Assembly (NCBI GenBank): GCA_022457155.1
Contig: JAJGOT010000454.1
Coordinates: 248,001-312,000, forward strand
From: Cladopsammia gracilis
Taxonomy: Eukaryota; Cnidaria; Anthozoa; Scleractinia; Dendrophylliidae
Reading direction: 5' to 3'
DNA: 64,000 nucleotides
The first letter of the stretch is position 1. Each line of letters begins with the position of its first letter. Of this stretch, positions 1-11,572 are shown piece after piece. Below the pieces are notes generated by a model. The model made no database searches and was not told where the DNA came from. It was given only the letters and a program-made list of their open reading frames with translations. Position numbers and translations under genes: made by a program.

Positions 1-386
1 TCGCCTTGTATATGCAACTACTGTAAGACTTCCATAGCCTGCGAGCTCCTGAGTTTTCCCTTGATTCAATACGCGAATTCGATAATCTCATCCTGACAGA
101 GTGGTTGTAATTTTTATAATCCTTAGAACATACGTTGATAAATTGCGTTTTCTTTTTATTACGAAAGTGAAAGAATTTTATGAAATTGATTTTTTTTCTC
201 ATACATTCCAAAAATGTATGGGCTGAAAAATCTGTAGGCCCGGGCCTACGGACCTATAGGCTCGCTGCGCCCCTGGCCAATACATTACTACACGTTATAC
301 ACTTAATAATTTCAGGTATGATTCAAGTTATTTGTACATCGCCACACATGCATCTGGTTACAACTGTAGTAATAACTATTAAAGTG
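1..386. other. No gene seen; 3' flank of FMO pseudogene
   Basis: I recognise no coding sequence here. From about 310 onward the DNA aligns with the sequence just downstream of the intact FMO gene (about 24135 onward), so it belongs to the duplicated segment. Confidence 0.5.
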
Positions 387-1670
387 TCAATTAACTGCTG
401 TCCACCCTCCTTCAGAGGTTAACTCATACACATCCTTCTTATAATCCATCAGAAAATCTCTTCTCCTGTTAAGTACATGTTTACAAAGATCGTTATAAAC
501 TGGATTCAGTTCGTCAACTCCAGCTAACTGTGCAATGTCGCTGTCGTAATCCCATTTTAAATCAAAATTTAAGTAATGGGCATGGTTTTCAGGTTGACCA
601 AGGGAAAGTCTCTCCTGAAAATCTTTTTCCTCGTCAGCATTCATCTCTTCTTCAGATGGCAATTCCTTTCGTCCACTCAAAACAGCTGCAACGTACTGAG
701 CTTGCACACTAAAATGTGGAAATACACAAAAACGAAAGCATAGTCCCACAAACGACAACGTTGGGTACTTGGTGTTAAAAATGTGTTTGTACAGATGAGT
801 TACTCAGTTGTTGTTCACCTGAATATTGCAATCATTATTCAGGAAAGGAAAAGATATATTGTAACCAGCGCAAAATAAGATGGTGTCAACTTCCCTCTGT
901 TGCCCATCATCAAAAAGAACTGTTCCATCCATTGATACAGATGTTATCGGTTTGTGTTGTTCCACATTTTCTGAAGTTTACAATGGATAGTACTTTCATG
1001 GCTAAGGTAGACTTTTTCTGCACACTTTGCTGTCTCAAGGCAAATGTCTTGTCCAGAAGATGCAGCACCAAGAATTACCAGATGCTTTCCTTGAAAGACT
1101 TCAGGATGTCGATAGTCATGACTGTGCATAACAACACCAGGAAAAGACTCCAGACCAGGAATCACTGGTACACGAGGAACAAAATAGTGTCTGCAAAAAG
1201 AAGGGTAAACGAAAATAATTCAACAACACCTGGCCAAGAATTACTGGTACAGGAGGAACAAATTATAGTCGAATCTCCATCTCCTACCACCTCTTCTAAG
1301 TGACCACTTTTCCAAAATACCAAATTTCTTCCAGTGAAAAACCTATAGTGGAAACCTTTCAACGCTGGTGATTTGAATTTTTCTAGTGTTTTTAACCTCT
1401 GGTAAGTGACCACTAGCTCATACTTCGCTTCGATGCCACTACAGACGCAAATTGAATCCGTATTTACTCTAACAAACGCCCCGGGCGTTAATTAAATGTG
1501 TCCGTTTTCAGGGGGCGTTTATTAACGAGAGGATTTTATTTCTCTGCAAATACCTCTGGTTGGAACACAACTTACTACATCTGTAAAACGTTAACTATTG
1601 TAGTTTCATTTATGACCATTTGTGCACTGTATATATAGTTTTGTAAATGGTTTGAACCCAGGAGTATCAC

Positions 1671-1864
1671 CAGTCTGTCGAGTGTGATCATCCGGGTGAG
1701 TGTAGTTCTGAAAAGAACTGTTGTTGTTGACATTCACTGACATTTCGAAAATCTAAGCGGAAGTCAGAGTGACTTCTGCTCTGGTTGTTGAAACGTTAGT
1801 CAATGTCAATAACAACGGTTCTATTCAGAATTACACTAACCCGGACAATCACACTCGACAGACT
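1671..1864. repeat. Fold-back MITE, ~194 bp
   Basis: The two ends are imperfect inverted copies of about 70 bp. The left end begins AGTCTGTCGAGTGTGATCAT; the right end reads the same in reverse complement with a few changes. There is no coding capacity. It sits in the intron of the FMO pseudogene and has no counterpart in the intact copy's intron. Confidence 0.8.
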
Positions 1865-1919
1865 ATATTAATAGTAGCTTTCTTTATATTTCAAGTAGGA
1901 TTGGGAGGAAAGGGGTGAG

Positions 1920-2050
1920 GAACGGTGGGCTTTGTTTGATAGGGGCGTTTATTAGAGAGAGGTGTTTACTGAATTTTCTACTTTTTTGGAGTGGCATATA
2001 TTAGAGAGGGGCGTCTATTAGAGACAAGGCGTTTATTAGAATAATACGGA
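1920..2050. repeat. GGGGCGTTTATTAGAG-type dispersed repeat
   Basis: Short imperfect reiterations of GGCGTTTATTAGAGA end with GTTTATTAGAATAATACGG. The same family occurs at 25235-25385 in the matching intron of the intact FMO copy, so the repeat was probably present before the duplication. Confidence 0.6.
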
Positions 2051-2224
2051 ATGTATGACAGTAGGCTATAGGTGCTTTGTTTATTGAAATTAGAACAGGT
2101 TCACACAATATGATTCAATGTTAAGACCTCCTGTGCTCTGGCCTCTTGTCAGCAACCACCAACCGTAAGCAATCACTGTGGCTTTGCATTTTGGGTGGTG
2201 GCTTACTTTTCTTTCTTGTCCTCT

Positions 2225-2397
2225 TCACCTCCCGCCTCGATTAGCTTAAGCTAACCGCGGGTTGCATGAAAAATTTCCTTTTTTTTCTTTTTTTAGTTTA
2301 CTTAATTTATTTATTATAATTATAATAATTTATTTATTGTATTTGTAATTGTAATAATAATAATTGTAATAATAAATTTGTTGTTGTTGTTGTTGTA
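2225..2397 (+). mobile_element. LINE 3'-end fragment
   Basis: A CGATTAGCTTAAGCTAACCG-like stretch is followed by AT-rich sequence and a TTG-repeat tail. The LINE 3' end at 50280-50402 has the same layout (CGATTAGCTTTCCAGC, then TTGTTG tail). Only the 3' untranslated end is present, which suggests a heavily 5'-truncated insertion of the same family. Confidence 0.55.
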
Positions 2398-3060
2398 GGT
2401 TTAACTGTAGTATCTTTAAAGAGAATAGTTTATAAAATAAATTAACGACTCCATCCGGACCAGAGAAAATACAATTGAAGGGCTGAGGGCAAACAGCCTT
2501 AAAAAGTAGTCAACTGATGTATTCAGAATTTGGACATTTTTGACGTGCAAAAGGTGTTTTGGAAAGCACCCTGTAGCTAAAGTCACAAATGAATCTTCAA
2601 AATTGTATGTGCTCTTCTAGCCGGTGAACAGGCCTTCAGTTGATCTGGTTGGGGATAGGGTAAAAAGAAAGGCTGTGAAAAGAAAAGAAAGATTGTGTGT
2701 GAAGCGAGGTGAAGGAAAACTGGGGTGTCAGCAGTACTGCAAACTTGTCAACTCTGTCAACAGTCATAACTGTCAAGGATCGGACCAATCAGAGACTGCA
2801 CCAGAATCTGGTGCAGTAGAATAGCGGCGTCAACGCTTTGTTCACAGGTTTTCCCGCCTTCCAAGTGTTCCCTAAGGGCTTGCTTCGCTCCCGGCCTTTC
2901 TTGTTGCATCATCCCCTACCAGTAGGCTTCAGTTCACAGGCTGGTACTCTTCCAGGGAGCCATGAGATTTATACTAACTAAAAGTTAAAATTTTTAAAAA
3001 TCGATCCCCAGCATTCTACATGAATTCTAAATACAGTATAAACTACAGTATAAACTGAAT
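2398..3060. other. Intronic sequence, no gene seen
   Basis: AT-rich intron of the FMO pseudogene. A 66-codon open frame at 2624-2824 has no recognisable features. Confidence 0.4.
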
Positions 3061-3165
3061 TCTATCTCTGTTATCTAGATCTGCCAGTTGAGAAGCTTAT
3101 TAATTTGTTATGTTCTATTATTGCGTATTGGTATTATTTTGCAAAAAAATGTTTCTAATTGGTGA
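3061..3165 (+). mobile_element. 3' remnant of tRNA-derived SINE
   Basis: CTGCCAGTTGAGAAGC and TGTTCTATTATTG match the 3' body of the fuller SINE at 27180-27365. The tRNA-like head is missing. It lies at the matching place in the duplicated FMO intron. Confidence 0.55.
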
Positions 3166-3439
3166 TTGCTAATTCATTATCACTGAAAAAAAAACACACT
3201 GAAAGGGGGAGGGATTTTCTTAACTATAGTTTTAAGGTTAATAATTAATATTATATTGTTTGTTGGATACATGACATCTGGGCAGCACTCCTTTATCAGA
3301 TCATAGTCCTATCATAACTTGGCTAAATATTAATACAGACAATTCTGGTATTCTTAAAGGATCACAAAATAATTGTTCAAGGCGTGTAACAAAACAGTTT
3401 GTTTGGGAAAATGATTCTACACAGAAATTCAAAGATGTT

Positions 3440-6274
3440 TTGCGTTCTCCAGTTCTCCAAACACTAATACAAGAGTATATAGACGAGGGAACACAAATTC
3501 ACGATGTTAACACTTCTCTTGAAAAAGTAGAAAATATTCTTACTACAACTGCTAGACAATGTTTAAAGATTAAAACCACAAAAAAGCATAAGCGTATCAA
3601 GTCATCAACAAACAAAAAATGGTCTGACCGGGAATGTCGATTAAAAAGACATGAATTGAGGAAAATGGCGAACCAAAAACATAGAGATCCGTTGAACCCC
3701 ATTTTACGTGAGAAATACCATGTCATTTTAATGCAATACAAAAGATTATTGAACTCTAAAAAGAACGAATACTACAATAGCAAGCTTCATAGATTGGAGG
3801 AAACTATTGAAAACTCAGATGCGACAAATTTTTGGAAATGTCTAAAATCAATGGATGACACCATTAAAGCGGAAGATATTCCTTTAGTGTCGGAAGAAAA
3901 TTGGCTGCAACACTTTCAATCTCTTCACTCTAATGAACCGCTTAATCCCACCCAGCAGATAATCCATGATGAACTAAAAGTAGAAGAAGATCGTAAACAA
4001 CAATTTCGTCCGTTAGATTACTTGATTACCGAAAATGAAATACGAAAAGCTGCCAAAAAGTTAAAGAACAACAAATCTTCTTATTCAGATAAAATTAGAA
4101 ATGAAATGATCAAAGCTAGTCTCAATGACCTAATGCCTGTTTACTACAAATTGTTTAATGCAGTTCTAAGTTCAGGTACCATGCCCCAGACATGGTGTGG
4201 TGGTCTCATTACACCAATTTATAAATCAGGCGGAAGAAGCGATCCGTCAAACTACCGTGGTATCTGTGTTTCAAGCTGTCTGAGAAAACTATTTTGTTCC
4301 ATTTTAAACCAAAGGCTTCTCGAATATGTTGCCTCAAATAATAAATAATAAATAAATAAATAAAAACTTTATTTTTGTGTCAAGATATAACAGTTACCCA
4401 CTAAGTAAAGACACCTATCTACACTATCTAAATATTTAAACAAGCTAAATTACATTAATAAATGATAAATAAGTAGGATTTTGTATAAAACTCTATAACA
4501 TAAAATCTTATAAAATATCAATTCAAATATAAAAACAAACTAAGAATATACAAACTAAAAATTAAGAATTACACAGGACACAATTTTTACAATCATACGT
4601 AATAAGGCTAGTTAGATCTTGTTTTCACAGATTGGCTTCTTGCCAAATAATCGTACAGCAGACCATGTCTTTACACTTCGAACCTTGATAGACAAATACG
4701 TTCATAATCACAATGAAAAAATTTATGCTTGTTTTATAGATTTTAGAAAAGCTTTTGACTCAGTTTGGCACAATGGGCTCTTGAATAAGTTATTGCAAAT
4801 TAATGTGGGAGGCTGCTTTTACAATTTAATTAAAAGCCTTTATTCCAAGTCTTCTTGTTCAATAAAAATTGGCCAAAGCCAAACACGACCCTTTCAATAC
4901 GCGAGGGGTGTACGACAAGATTGTATTTTAAGTCCACTACTTTTCAACCTTTACATTAACGATTTACCTTTTTCATTTGAAAATATCCTGTCTGATCCTT
5001 TTGTTTTACCAAACGGCACAAAATTAAATTCTCTTTTATATGCGGACGATTTAATCGATCATTTTATCACGTTCTAAAACAGGTCTACAAAATTGTCTTA
5101 ATGCATTATCATCATACTGCAACACGTGGATGTTAAGCATAAATAAAAAAAAAACAAGATTATGGTTTTCCAAAAACGCCCAAGAAAATGCTCTGAATAT
5201 AGATTTTATATGAATAATCAAATTATCCATGTTGTACAAGATTATACTTATTTAGGAACTAAAATTTCCTCTTCAGGAAATTTTAAAGTCTCACTTGATC
5301 ATCTAAAAGAGAAAGCACTTCACGCTCTTTTCAGTCTGAGGCGACACACAGATTTTAGTAAGCTAAATCCGTCCCTTGCCTGTAAAATTTTTGATACAAT
5401 GATATCCCCAATTTTGCTCTATAATAGTGAAATTTGGGGAGGATATACCAAATCTGATTTTAAGGCTTGGGATAGCTCACAAATTGAAAGAACGCATCTT
5501 CAGTTTTGTAAACGCTACCTTCAAGTGAGTAATAAGGCTTCTAATATTGCGTGCAGAGCTGAACTTGGTCGATTTCCTCTAAATATTGCCATTAATCTAA
5601 GAATCCTCAACTACTTGTTATACCTTCAAAATAAACCCCAAGACTCTTTTGTTAAACAATCTTTCTTAATATCATTAGATCTTCACTCGAATGGTAAAAT
5701 TAGCTTTCACTCTAATCTTATGAAGATATCCGAATACTTTTATTTCAGAAATTTTAACCTCGATTTATTAAACACCGCTGAAGTCAAACACTGTACAAAT
5801 TTAATGAAACAGAAATATATTTCTTATTGGCAACATATACTTCAGCATTCTCAAAAACTAGAATTTTATAAGACCTTCAAGAACGAATACACCCCCTCAA
5901 ATTATCTAGGTCTGACTAGACGAGCATATGATAGGAGGACATTAACTAAATTACGTATAAGTAATCATAAACTTATGATCGAACTGGGCAGATACAACAA
6001 AATTCCAAGAGACAAAAGGCTTTGCCCAGTTTGTGGTTCAAATGAAATCGAAGACGAAATCCATTTTCTTTTCTATTGCTCAAAATACGCAACAATAAGA
6101 GATAATTTTTACAATAAAATACAGACTTTTATACCAAATATTAGCCATTTACCTGTAACTGAATTGATCATAGAATTAATGAATTCTTCCATTTACTTTC
6201 TAAATATGCAATTAATTAAATTTATTTCATCTTGTTTTGATTCTCGAGATAAAATTGTCACCAATGTAATTTAA
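3440..6274 (+). pseudogene. LINE reverse transcriptase ORF, broken
   Basis: The frame encodes the C-terminal part of a LINE polyprotein: linker and fingers at 3440-4348, reverse transcriptase palm at about 4630-5065, thumb and C-terminal region at 5162-6274. Visible landmarks are DFRKAFDSVWH, GVRQDCILSPLLFNLYIND and the catalytic box LYADDL. Near the end is a C-x2-C-x9-H-x4-C knuckle beginning CPVCGS. The copy is dead: a ~270-bp insertion interrupts the frame at about 4345-4617, and frameshifts follow the YADD box (about 5050) and an A-run at about 5145. The endonuclease domain is missing. I cannot assign the clade with confidence. Confidence 0.88.
4343..4617 (-). mobile_element. Antisense LINE 3'-end inserted in LINE
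   Basis: This AT-rich segment begins with AATAAATAAATAAAT followed by ACTTTATTTTTGTGTC. That is what the 3' tail of a retroposon looks like when read backwards. The host frame resumes in the expected protein context on the far side (SQIGFLPNNRTADHV), so the segment is an insertion, not diverged coding DNA. Confidence 0.65.
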
Positions 6275-6449
6275 TTATTCATTTTTGTTTTTCTTTCCTT
6301 TTGTTAGTTAGTTGTAAGCTTTTGCAATATTGTAAAATCTACAGTCATGCAAATAAAGCTAAATGTTGTCTACCTATTAGGTATACTAGTTAATATTATA
6401 TTGTCTATTTATATGGTAATGCAAGTTAAAGGGCATGCATAGCAGAGCA

Positions 6450-6705
6450 GTTTTTAAGTGATTGTCAAAAGGAATTAAGTGATTGCTTTGGTTTTGCATT
6501 AATTGCTATGCATTGTGAATCTTGGCTAAAAACTCTTGCGCCACTTTCTCAACCAATCAGAAGTAAAACCAATACTGTAACTTGTTTACATGCATTTTCC
6601 CATGCATAGCGCTGACTACATGTATTTGCTTCAAGCTGTGATTGGCTCATTGGATTGTCTAAGTCTGTTGTGATTGGCCAGAGTGATTACTTAGTTTATG
6701 CCCAG
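6450..6705. repeat. MITE copy related to 25625-25908, degenerate ends
   Basis: Internal sequence such as GCTTTGGTTTTGCAT, CACTTTCTC, CCAATCAGAAGTAAAACCAA and CTGTGATTGG is shared with the complete element at 25625-25908. The terminal repeats are eroded here. Confidence 0.7.
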
Positions 6706-6726
6706 GAATGGAAATTAGCACTCACC

Positions 6727-7140
6727 CATCCCGGAGGGGATTTTTTGGGTGGGGGTGTGCCGCTGGGACTCTGAGACCCTTAACCTATACTAGACCATTT
6801 TAGCTGCATTTTGCAACCCTATTCTAGACTAAACACCGAAAAACCCTATCCTATCCTAGACCTATTCCAGACTTGCTATTTTCCAGAAATTCTTTCACTA
6901 ACACAGTCAAAGATGCCAGGAGTCAGTAAAAATGCCGCACTGCCCACCGTACCAATTTTTAAATGCCATTTGCCAATAAACCTTGTCTGGACTAAATTCT
7001 TCACGCAACTGATCAGTTTCGCGGAAAATGATACCCTATTCTGAATACTATACCCTATCCCAGACTAAACTGCCTGAATACCATACCCTTCACAGTGGCA
7101 CATACCTATACAGCTCATACATGGGAGTACCCCCCGACCC
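6727..7140 (-). repeat. Dispersed ~410-bp repeat, copy 1
   Basis: This is the reverse complement of the repeat at 56374-56812. Shared landmarks are GTGTGCCGCTGGGACTCTGA, CTATTCTAGACTAAACACCG and CTGATCAGTTTCGCGGAAAA. The ends are G/C-rich and roughly inverted (GGAGTACCCCCC against GAGGTACTCCC). Open frames here are by-products of the repeat. Confidence 0.8.
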
Positions 7141-7235
7141 CCACCTCCCGGTCACCCATTTGCCCAGATGAGTGTCAAATCTTCTTGGGCAAGTATTACT
7201 GAAACAGAAATAAATAAAAATCATATAAAATATAG

Positions 7236-7300
7236 CATTTTGTTTGTTTGTCTGTCTGTCTTGTCTGTGTCATGTGTGTGTGCGTGTGTGTACTACATGT
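7236..7300. repeat. TTTG/TCTG/TG microsatellite
   Basis: Runs of TTTG, then TCTG, then TG, ending at the MITE at 7302. Confidence 0.75.
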
Positions 7301-7301
7301 A

Positions 7302-7427
7302 TTTGTTGTGGTGCAAATTTTATTTTCCTTTGTTTTTGGGTATGGAAATGTATGATAATGTATGATAATGAGTTTTAAACAAAGGAAAATAAAATTTGCA
7401 CCAAGGACAAAATTGCACCACAACATA
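7302..7427. repeat. MITE with TTGTTGTGGTGCAAA ends, copy 1
   Basis: Inverted ends TTGTTGTGGTGCAAATTTTA and its near complement enclose the core GGGTATGGAAATGTATGATA. A second member with the same ends and core lies at 19666-19789, inside the KDZ transposon. Confidence 0.8.
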
Positions 7428-8649
7428 TTCTTTGGTTAGTTTTATTTGGATTTAGTAATGTATAAAAATGTATGAAATGCATGAATGTATATGTATCTTA
7501 AAGTAAATTACAAAATAAATTAAAATTTAATGAAGGTTTATAACTGATACAGAACAGTATACTGTAGCCACTGATACAGAACACTGTACATGTATTTAGG
7601 AATGCTGATTATCACTATATATTATTTGTACTTTTAGAAGTCAGATAAAATATTTACAGCAGAATATGTATGAATATTTATAATGGCTTGCCCTTGTGGC
7701 TCGCCATTGCAAATATCCATACAGTTCTGCAACTCATTAATTTTTATCTATTTGCTTATAATGTAGGTGGGAATTGCAAACAAATTAATTATTTTACTTC
7801 TTTGTTTAACATTTTAATCCTTTTATTACCTCTATCAAAATCCCCTTTAATTTGGGGAAGTGGCAAATAATTAAGTATGTGTGTATGTATTTCACAGGTA
7901 CAGGATAGTCTGAGCACTTATTTATTGTTTTAAAAAGAAATAATGAAATTAATATTATTAATTGATTTTATTAAAATTAATTAATTTCTCTATTATATAT
8001 TTATGTCCAGGGATGGAAATTAGAACTTGCCCATCCCCACTCGCCCAGTCGAGTGTCAAATCGTTTTGGGCAAGTTCAAAATTATTGTACAAATGGCCAC
8101 ATTAACAACATTGCATTTCCAACCTTATGTGTCATGTTCATAAATTTGATTTTCACATAAAAAAGTATGCAACAAAAATCCACTCACCCATTGCAAACAA
8201 TAACAGCTTCAAACATTAGAACTTGAGACTCCTTAGTGTTAGCATCTGTCACAACAACTTCCCACTGTGGCTTGTGACTGTCTTCACCTGTCAGTGGATG
8301 GACACTATTGATCACAGAGTTAAAATGAATGTATTTGTGCAAGTCAAAGTGACTGGCATAATCTTCAAGGTATTTGAGAACTTGTTGATGACTTAAGAAA
8401 GATGTCCATTCTGAAGGAAATGGAAAATCAGGAAATGCCATCACCTCTTTAGGCAGATTGGTTCTACGAAAATAAAAAAAAAAAAATTAATTTACCTTAA
8501 ATCCTCTAAAAGTTCCCCCGTGGTCATAAATATTTATTCAAGTACATTTGAGGGTACTCTTAATAGAGTACCTGGGTGACCCTGAAGAAGACCACTAAAT
8601 GTGGTCGAAATGTAGGTGTCAGACAAAAAAGTATTGGTTCGTCTTCATT

Positions 8650-8660
8650 TGTGACAAATT

Positions 8661-8691
<31 letters not shown>

Positions 8692-8868
8692 ATCACAAAC
8701 TGGAAAATTCGACTCCGATATTTCGTCTTTATTACAAAAGACTTCATCAGGGCAACTGATGAAGTCTTTTGTAATAAAGACGAAATATCGGCAAAGTCGA
8801 ATTTTCCAGTTTGTGATTGTTTTATAAGTTTGTCTGGGTTTAATATCACGACAAGGATATTTTTGATG

Positions 8869-8919
<51 letters not shown>

Positions 8920-8960
8920 ATACATTATGGTAACAACCGGGAGGGCACATTGTATACATA

Positions 8961-9005
<45 letters not shown>

Positions 9006-9015
9006 ATATATATAA
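8650..9015. repeat. TA microsatellites around a fold-back
   Basis: Three (TA)n tracts lie at about 8660-8686, 8873-8920 and 8965-9015. They produce several spurious YIYIYI open frames on both strands. Confidence 0.85.
8686..8823. repeat. Near-perfect palindrome, ~65-bp arms
   Basis: The left arm begins AAAACAATCACAAACTGGAA and the right arm is its reverse complement apart from two small differences. Only about 5 bp separate the arms. It is a fold-back element embedded in TA repeats near the breakpoint of the FMO duplication. Confidence 0.85.
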
Positions 9016-9172
9016 TATTAAAGATCGTACGCGCGCTCGCATTGGCCATTCGCATTCGCATTGGCATTGGTGTGTTCAGATGAGAGTATGTAAACACAGT
9101 TGGACTTCACGCTCTCTGCGTTTCCCGGAACAATTTGAAAACATTTCAAGTAATAGATCAACAACGAGTGCG

Positions 9173-9279
9173 AGGGTTTGATCGGGCCATCCAAACACCG
9201 AGAAGCAATGAACGCACGAGGCCGCTTCGGCCGAGTGCTTTTATTGTTTCAAGGTGTTTGGATGCCCCGATCAAACCCG
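9173..9279. repeat. Small inverted repeat element
   Basis: GGGTTTGATCGGGCCATCCA at the left is matched in inverse by TGGATGCCCCGATCAAACCC at the right. The style (GGTGTTTGGAT near a TGATGAAAC-like motif) resembles the repeats at 38797-38933 and 46918-47070. Confidence 0.6.
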
Positions 9280-9419
9280 AAGCATGAGTTTTTGATCTGG
9301 CTTCTCAAATGAAACAATACAGAATTATTCAGTGTTAGTTTTTTTTGGCTTTGTCCTTTTCAAATGCCGTCACATGCATAATTTTATTGAGCTTGTTGTG
9401 TTTCGCCATTTGGTATGAG

Positions 9420-10010
9420 ACCATGTGCGAAACAGAAGCGTCTCGGTTTAGGGAGGCTAAAACGGTTGTCGAAGAAGAAAATCTAGTCGATAAAGCTATT
9501 CCCCCGTCAACGAAATATAAAAAAACAAATGGGCAACATCCATTTTCTACGAATGGCGAACTTCTCGGACGGTTCAAGTTCCCGTTCTCTGAGATTCGAG
9601 AGGAATGTTTAAGGACTATGATTTACACAAGATTATGTCACTTTCTGCTCGTATTGAAGAAACGGACGCATTGAGTTTGAATTATTGGCTTAGCAAATTT
9701 GTCATGGACGTGGCCAAAAAGTCGGTAGAGAGATATCCACCGAAGACTGTTTGTGGCATAATATGCGGTATCCGACGCTTTCTAGAAGAGAAAAAAGGTG
9801 CTGAAGCATTAAATACTCTTGCTAATGGCGACCGAAGGTGAGAAAAATGGTCCATTTTGTTTTTAAATTAAAATGTCGATGTCATGTTGAAGTTCCAGTT
9901 ATAATACTCAGATTATTGTTTTGAAGGTTAACTCTGTTTCACCGAGCATTGGACGCGGAATCGAAGGACGGCACACGAGAGGGCTTACATGTGAAGACCA
10001 AGACAGGAAT
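9420..10010 (+). pseudogene. Crypton-like (DUF3504) recombinase, N-terminal fragment
   Basis: The protein pieces match the N-terminal and core-binding part of Crypton-derived tyrosine recombinases (DUF3504, as in KIAA1958/ZMYM-type proteins). In order they are ASRFREAK...PPSTKYK, then KWATSIFYEWRTSRTVQVP, FKDYDLHKIMS, LSLNYWLSKFVMDVAKKS and PPKTVCGIICGIRRFLEEK. A second exon at about 9929-10010 (FHRALDAESKDGTREG) follows a plausible intron (donor after 9838, acceptor TTGAAG). The catalytic half is absent. The frame shifts at an A-run near 9520 and a TGA lies before FKDYDL, so this is a relic. A host-domesticated origin is possible but unlikely given the lesions. Confidence 0.75.
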
Positions 10011-11375
10011 GTAAGGTTCCGAATGTAATTATATAATTGAGTGGAATAACATGTATTGTTGCAAAACTCATTAACATGCAAGTGTTTGATTTGAGATCAA
10101 ACACGGTTTTGGACTAAAATCAAAACCCTTAAGATCTTGATCTGGTGTTTCATTGGGTATCAAGACTCATCCACCTGATCCAAATGGACGTCATTCATTG
10201 GCTGGTCACTTTATGAATTATTAATGAGTTTGAGAAAGCTTTCGCAAGACTCGTAATTAAGTAATTTCAAGTACAAATATCAACCCACTAAAGACCGGGC
10301 TATTTTTTCAATTTTAGCTATTCTCAAAAACAGTTTTCCGCGACCGTCTACGCAGTAGATTTATAGTGCAAAAAAGCTCACAAAAACAACTTTTTCTCGG
10401 TCTAGAATAACTAGTATCACTAATGTCCGAATAAAATAAACCGGTTGCGTATCGAAAATTGCCCGAGAAACTGATTTGGAAATCAAAATTGTAAAAAGAT
10501 ACACAGACATCTTTGCACAAGGCGACGTGAGTGAAGTTAGAACTATAAAATGTAAGTCTTGTTTTGTTTACATAAAATCGCTTTGGCCTATGTAATGAAT
10601 GAACCAACACATAAAAAAGGACAACAAAATCTTGTTTTGAAAAATTTTATTCAAATATCCGTTAGTTTATCTTAAAAGCAAAACGCGTATCATTGTTAGC
10701 GCATCGCGGAATTGTCCCCGCAAGCAAAGTTGCCTGAAAAAAAATATAAAAAGTTGGCTAAGCACATGCCGAGATTCAAGATGTCAATCCAACTGAATTT
10801 GGGCACGTTTTATAAACATTTCTCAAAAACTAACGAAAACACAAAGAAAAAGTCAATCACAAATTGATATCAACATAAATTCCCATCGAAATATGCAATT
10901 TGTTTTACCGTAATGTCGCTCAGCTGTTTGGAAATTCTTTAAACCTTCGCTTCTTCGCTCGGTTCTGACTTCTGAAGAAGAAATATCGATGAATTCAACT
11001 TCTCAACCATGTTCTCGGGCTGCCAAATCGGGCAAGTTCACGTCACTTTCAAGCGGTCTTTCAAGAGCGATCAACCGTATATTTTGAACATTTCTTCTAG
11101 TTTTCACCGAACTTTCAGTATTTTTCTGCAAGATTTAGGAGGATTCAAAGCTGAAATCGTTTTCATCCACACGGCGCTCGCTGGCGCTTTTCACAATTTT
11201 CAACTTGATTTTGACTTTAATCAAAACTATAACAAAATTCTCGGATCTGATTGGTTATCACCAGGCCCGATTACGGATTTCCCGATTACGCGAATTGGAC
11301 TCCACTCAGTCCTATTACCATTATTAATCGTATCAATAACAAAATTCTCGATTGTGATTAGACATAACTGAAGTG
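10011..11375. other. No gene recognised
   Basis: Open frames of 98 and 120 codons occur (10314-10610 minus, 11009-11371 plus). They show no motif, splice context or family resemblance that I can recognise. Confidence 0.4.
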
Positions 11376-11572
11376 GTATTACATTTTGCGTTAGAAAAGT
11401 TATTACATTTTGCGTTAGAAAAGTTATTACGTTTTGCGTCAAAATGTTATTACATTTTGCGTCAACCACTTTATTACATATTACGTCAATTTTATTACAT
11501 TTTGCGTTGATTGTTATTTCATTTTGCGTTAGTATTACATTTTGCGGCGATTGTTACATTTTGCGGCGTAAC
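11376..11572. repeat. TTATTACATTTTGCGT minisatellite
   Basis: About eight or nine imperfect repeats of TTATTACATTTTGCGT, spaced roughly 15-27 bp apart. The minus-strand open frame over it (repeating TQNVITFL) is an artefact of the repeat. Confidence 0.85.

Larger units (their letters stand above)
3260..6389 (+). mobile_element. 5'-truncated LINE with 15-bp target duplication
   Basis: The 15-bp sequence TTAATATTATATTGT occurs at 3245-3259 and again at 6390-6404. It brackets a non-LTR retrotransposon. The 3' end is an untranslated region ending near CAAATAAAGCTAAATG rather than a long poly(A). This insertion accounts for most of the extra length of the pseudogene's intron compared with its intact counterpart. 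Confidence 0.85.
387..8463 (-). pseudogene. FMO-like pseudogene, exon 1 missing
   Basis: This is a decayed duplicate of the flavin monooxygenase gene at 24205-29805. Two exons remain: exon 3 at 387-1190 and exon 2 at 8188-8463. Both keep the splice signals and phases of the intact copy. Exon 2 is fully open. Exon 3 has three visible lesions compared with the intact copy. A one-base deletion lies at about 970. A CGA-to-TGA nonsense change lies at 804-806. A Gly-to-Ala change hits the second glycine of the NADPH-binding GxGxxG motif. There is also an in-frame 3-bp insertion. Alignment with the intact copy continues into intron 1 to about 8568 and then stops, and no exon 1 is found beyond it. 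The 7.0-kb intron is twice the length of its counterpart, mainly because of a LINE. Duplication and loss of function are read directly; the timing is unknown. Confidence 0.9.

Noticed and set aside
8576..9181. Several 76-120-codon frames on both strands
   Set aside because: They run through TA microsatellites and a palindrome; YIYIYI repeats are artefacts.
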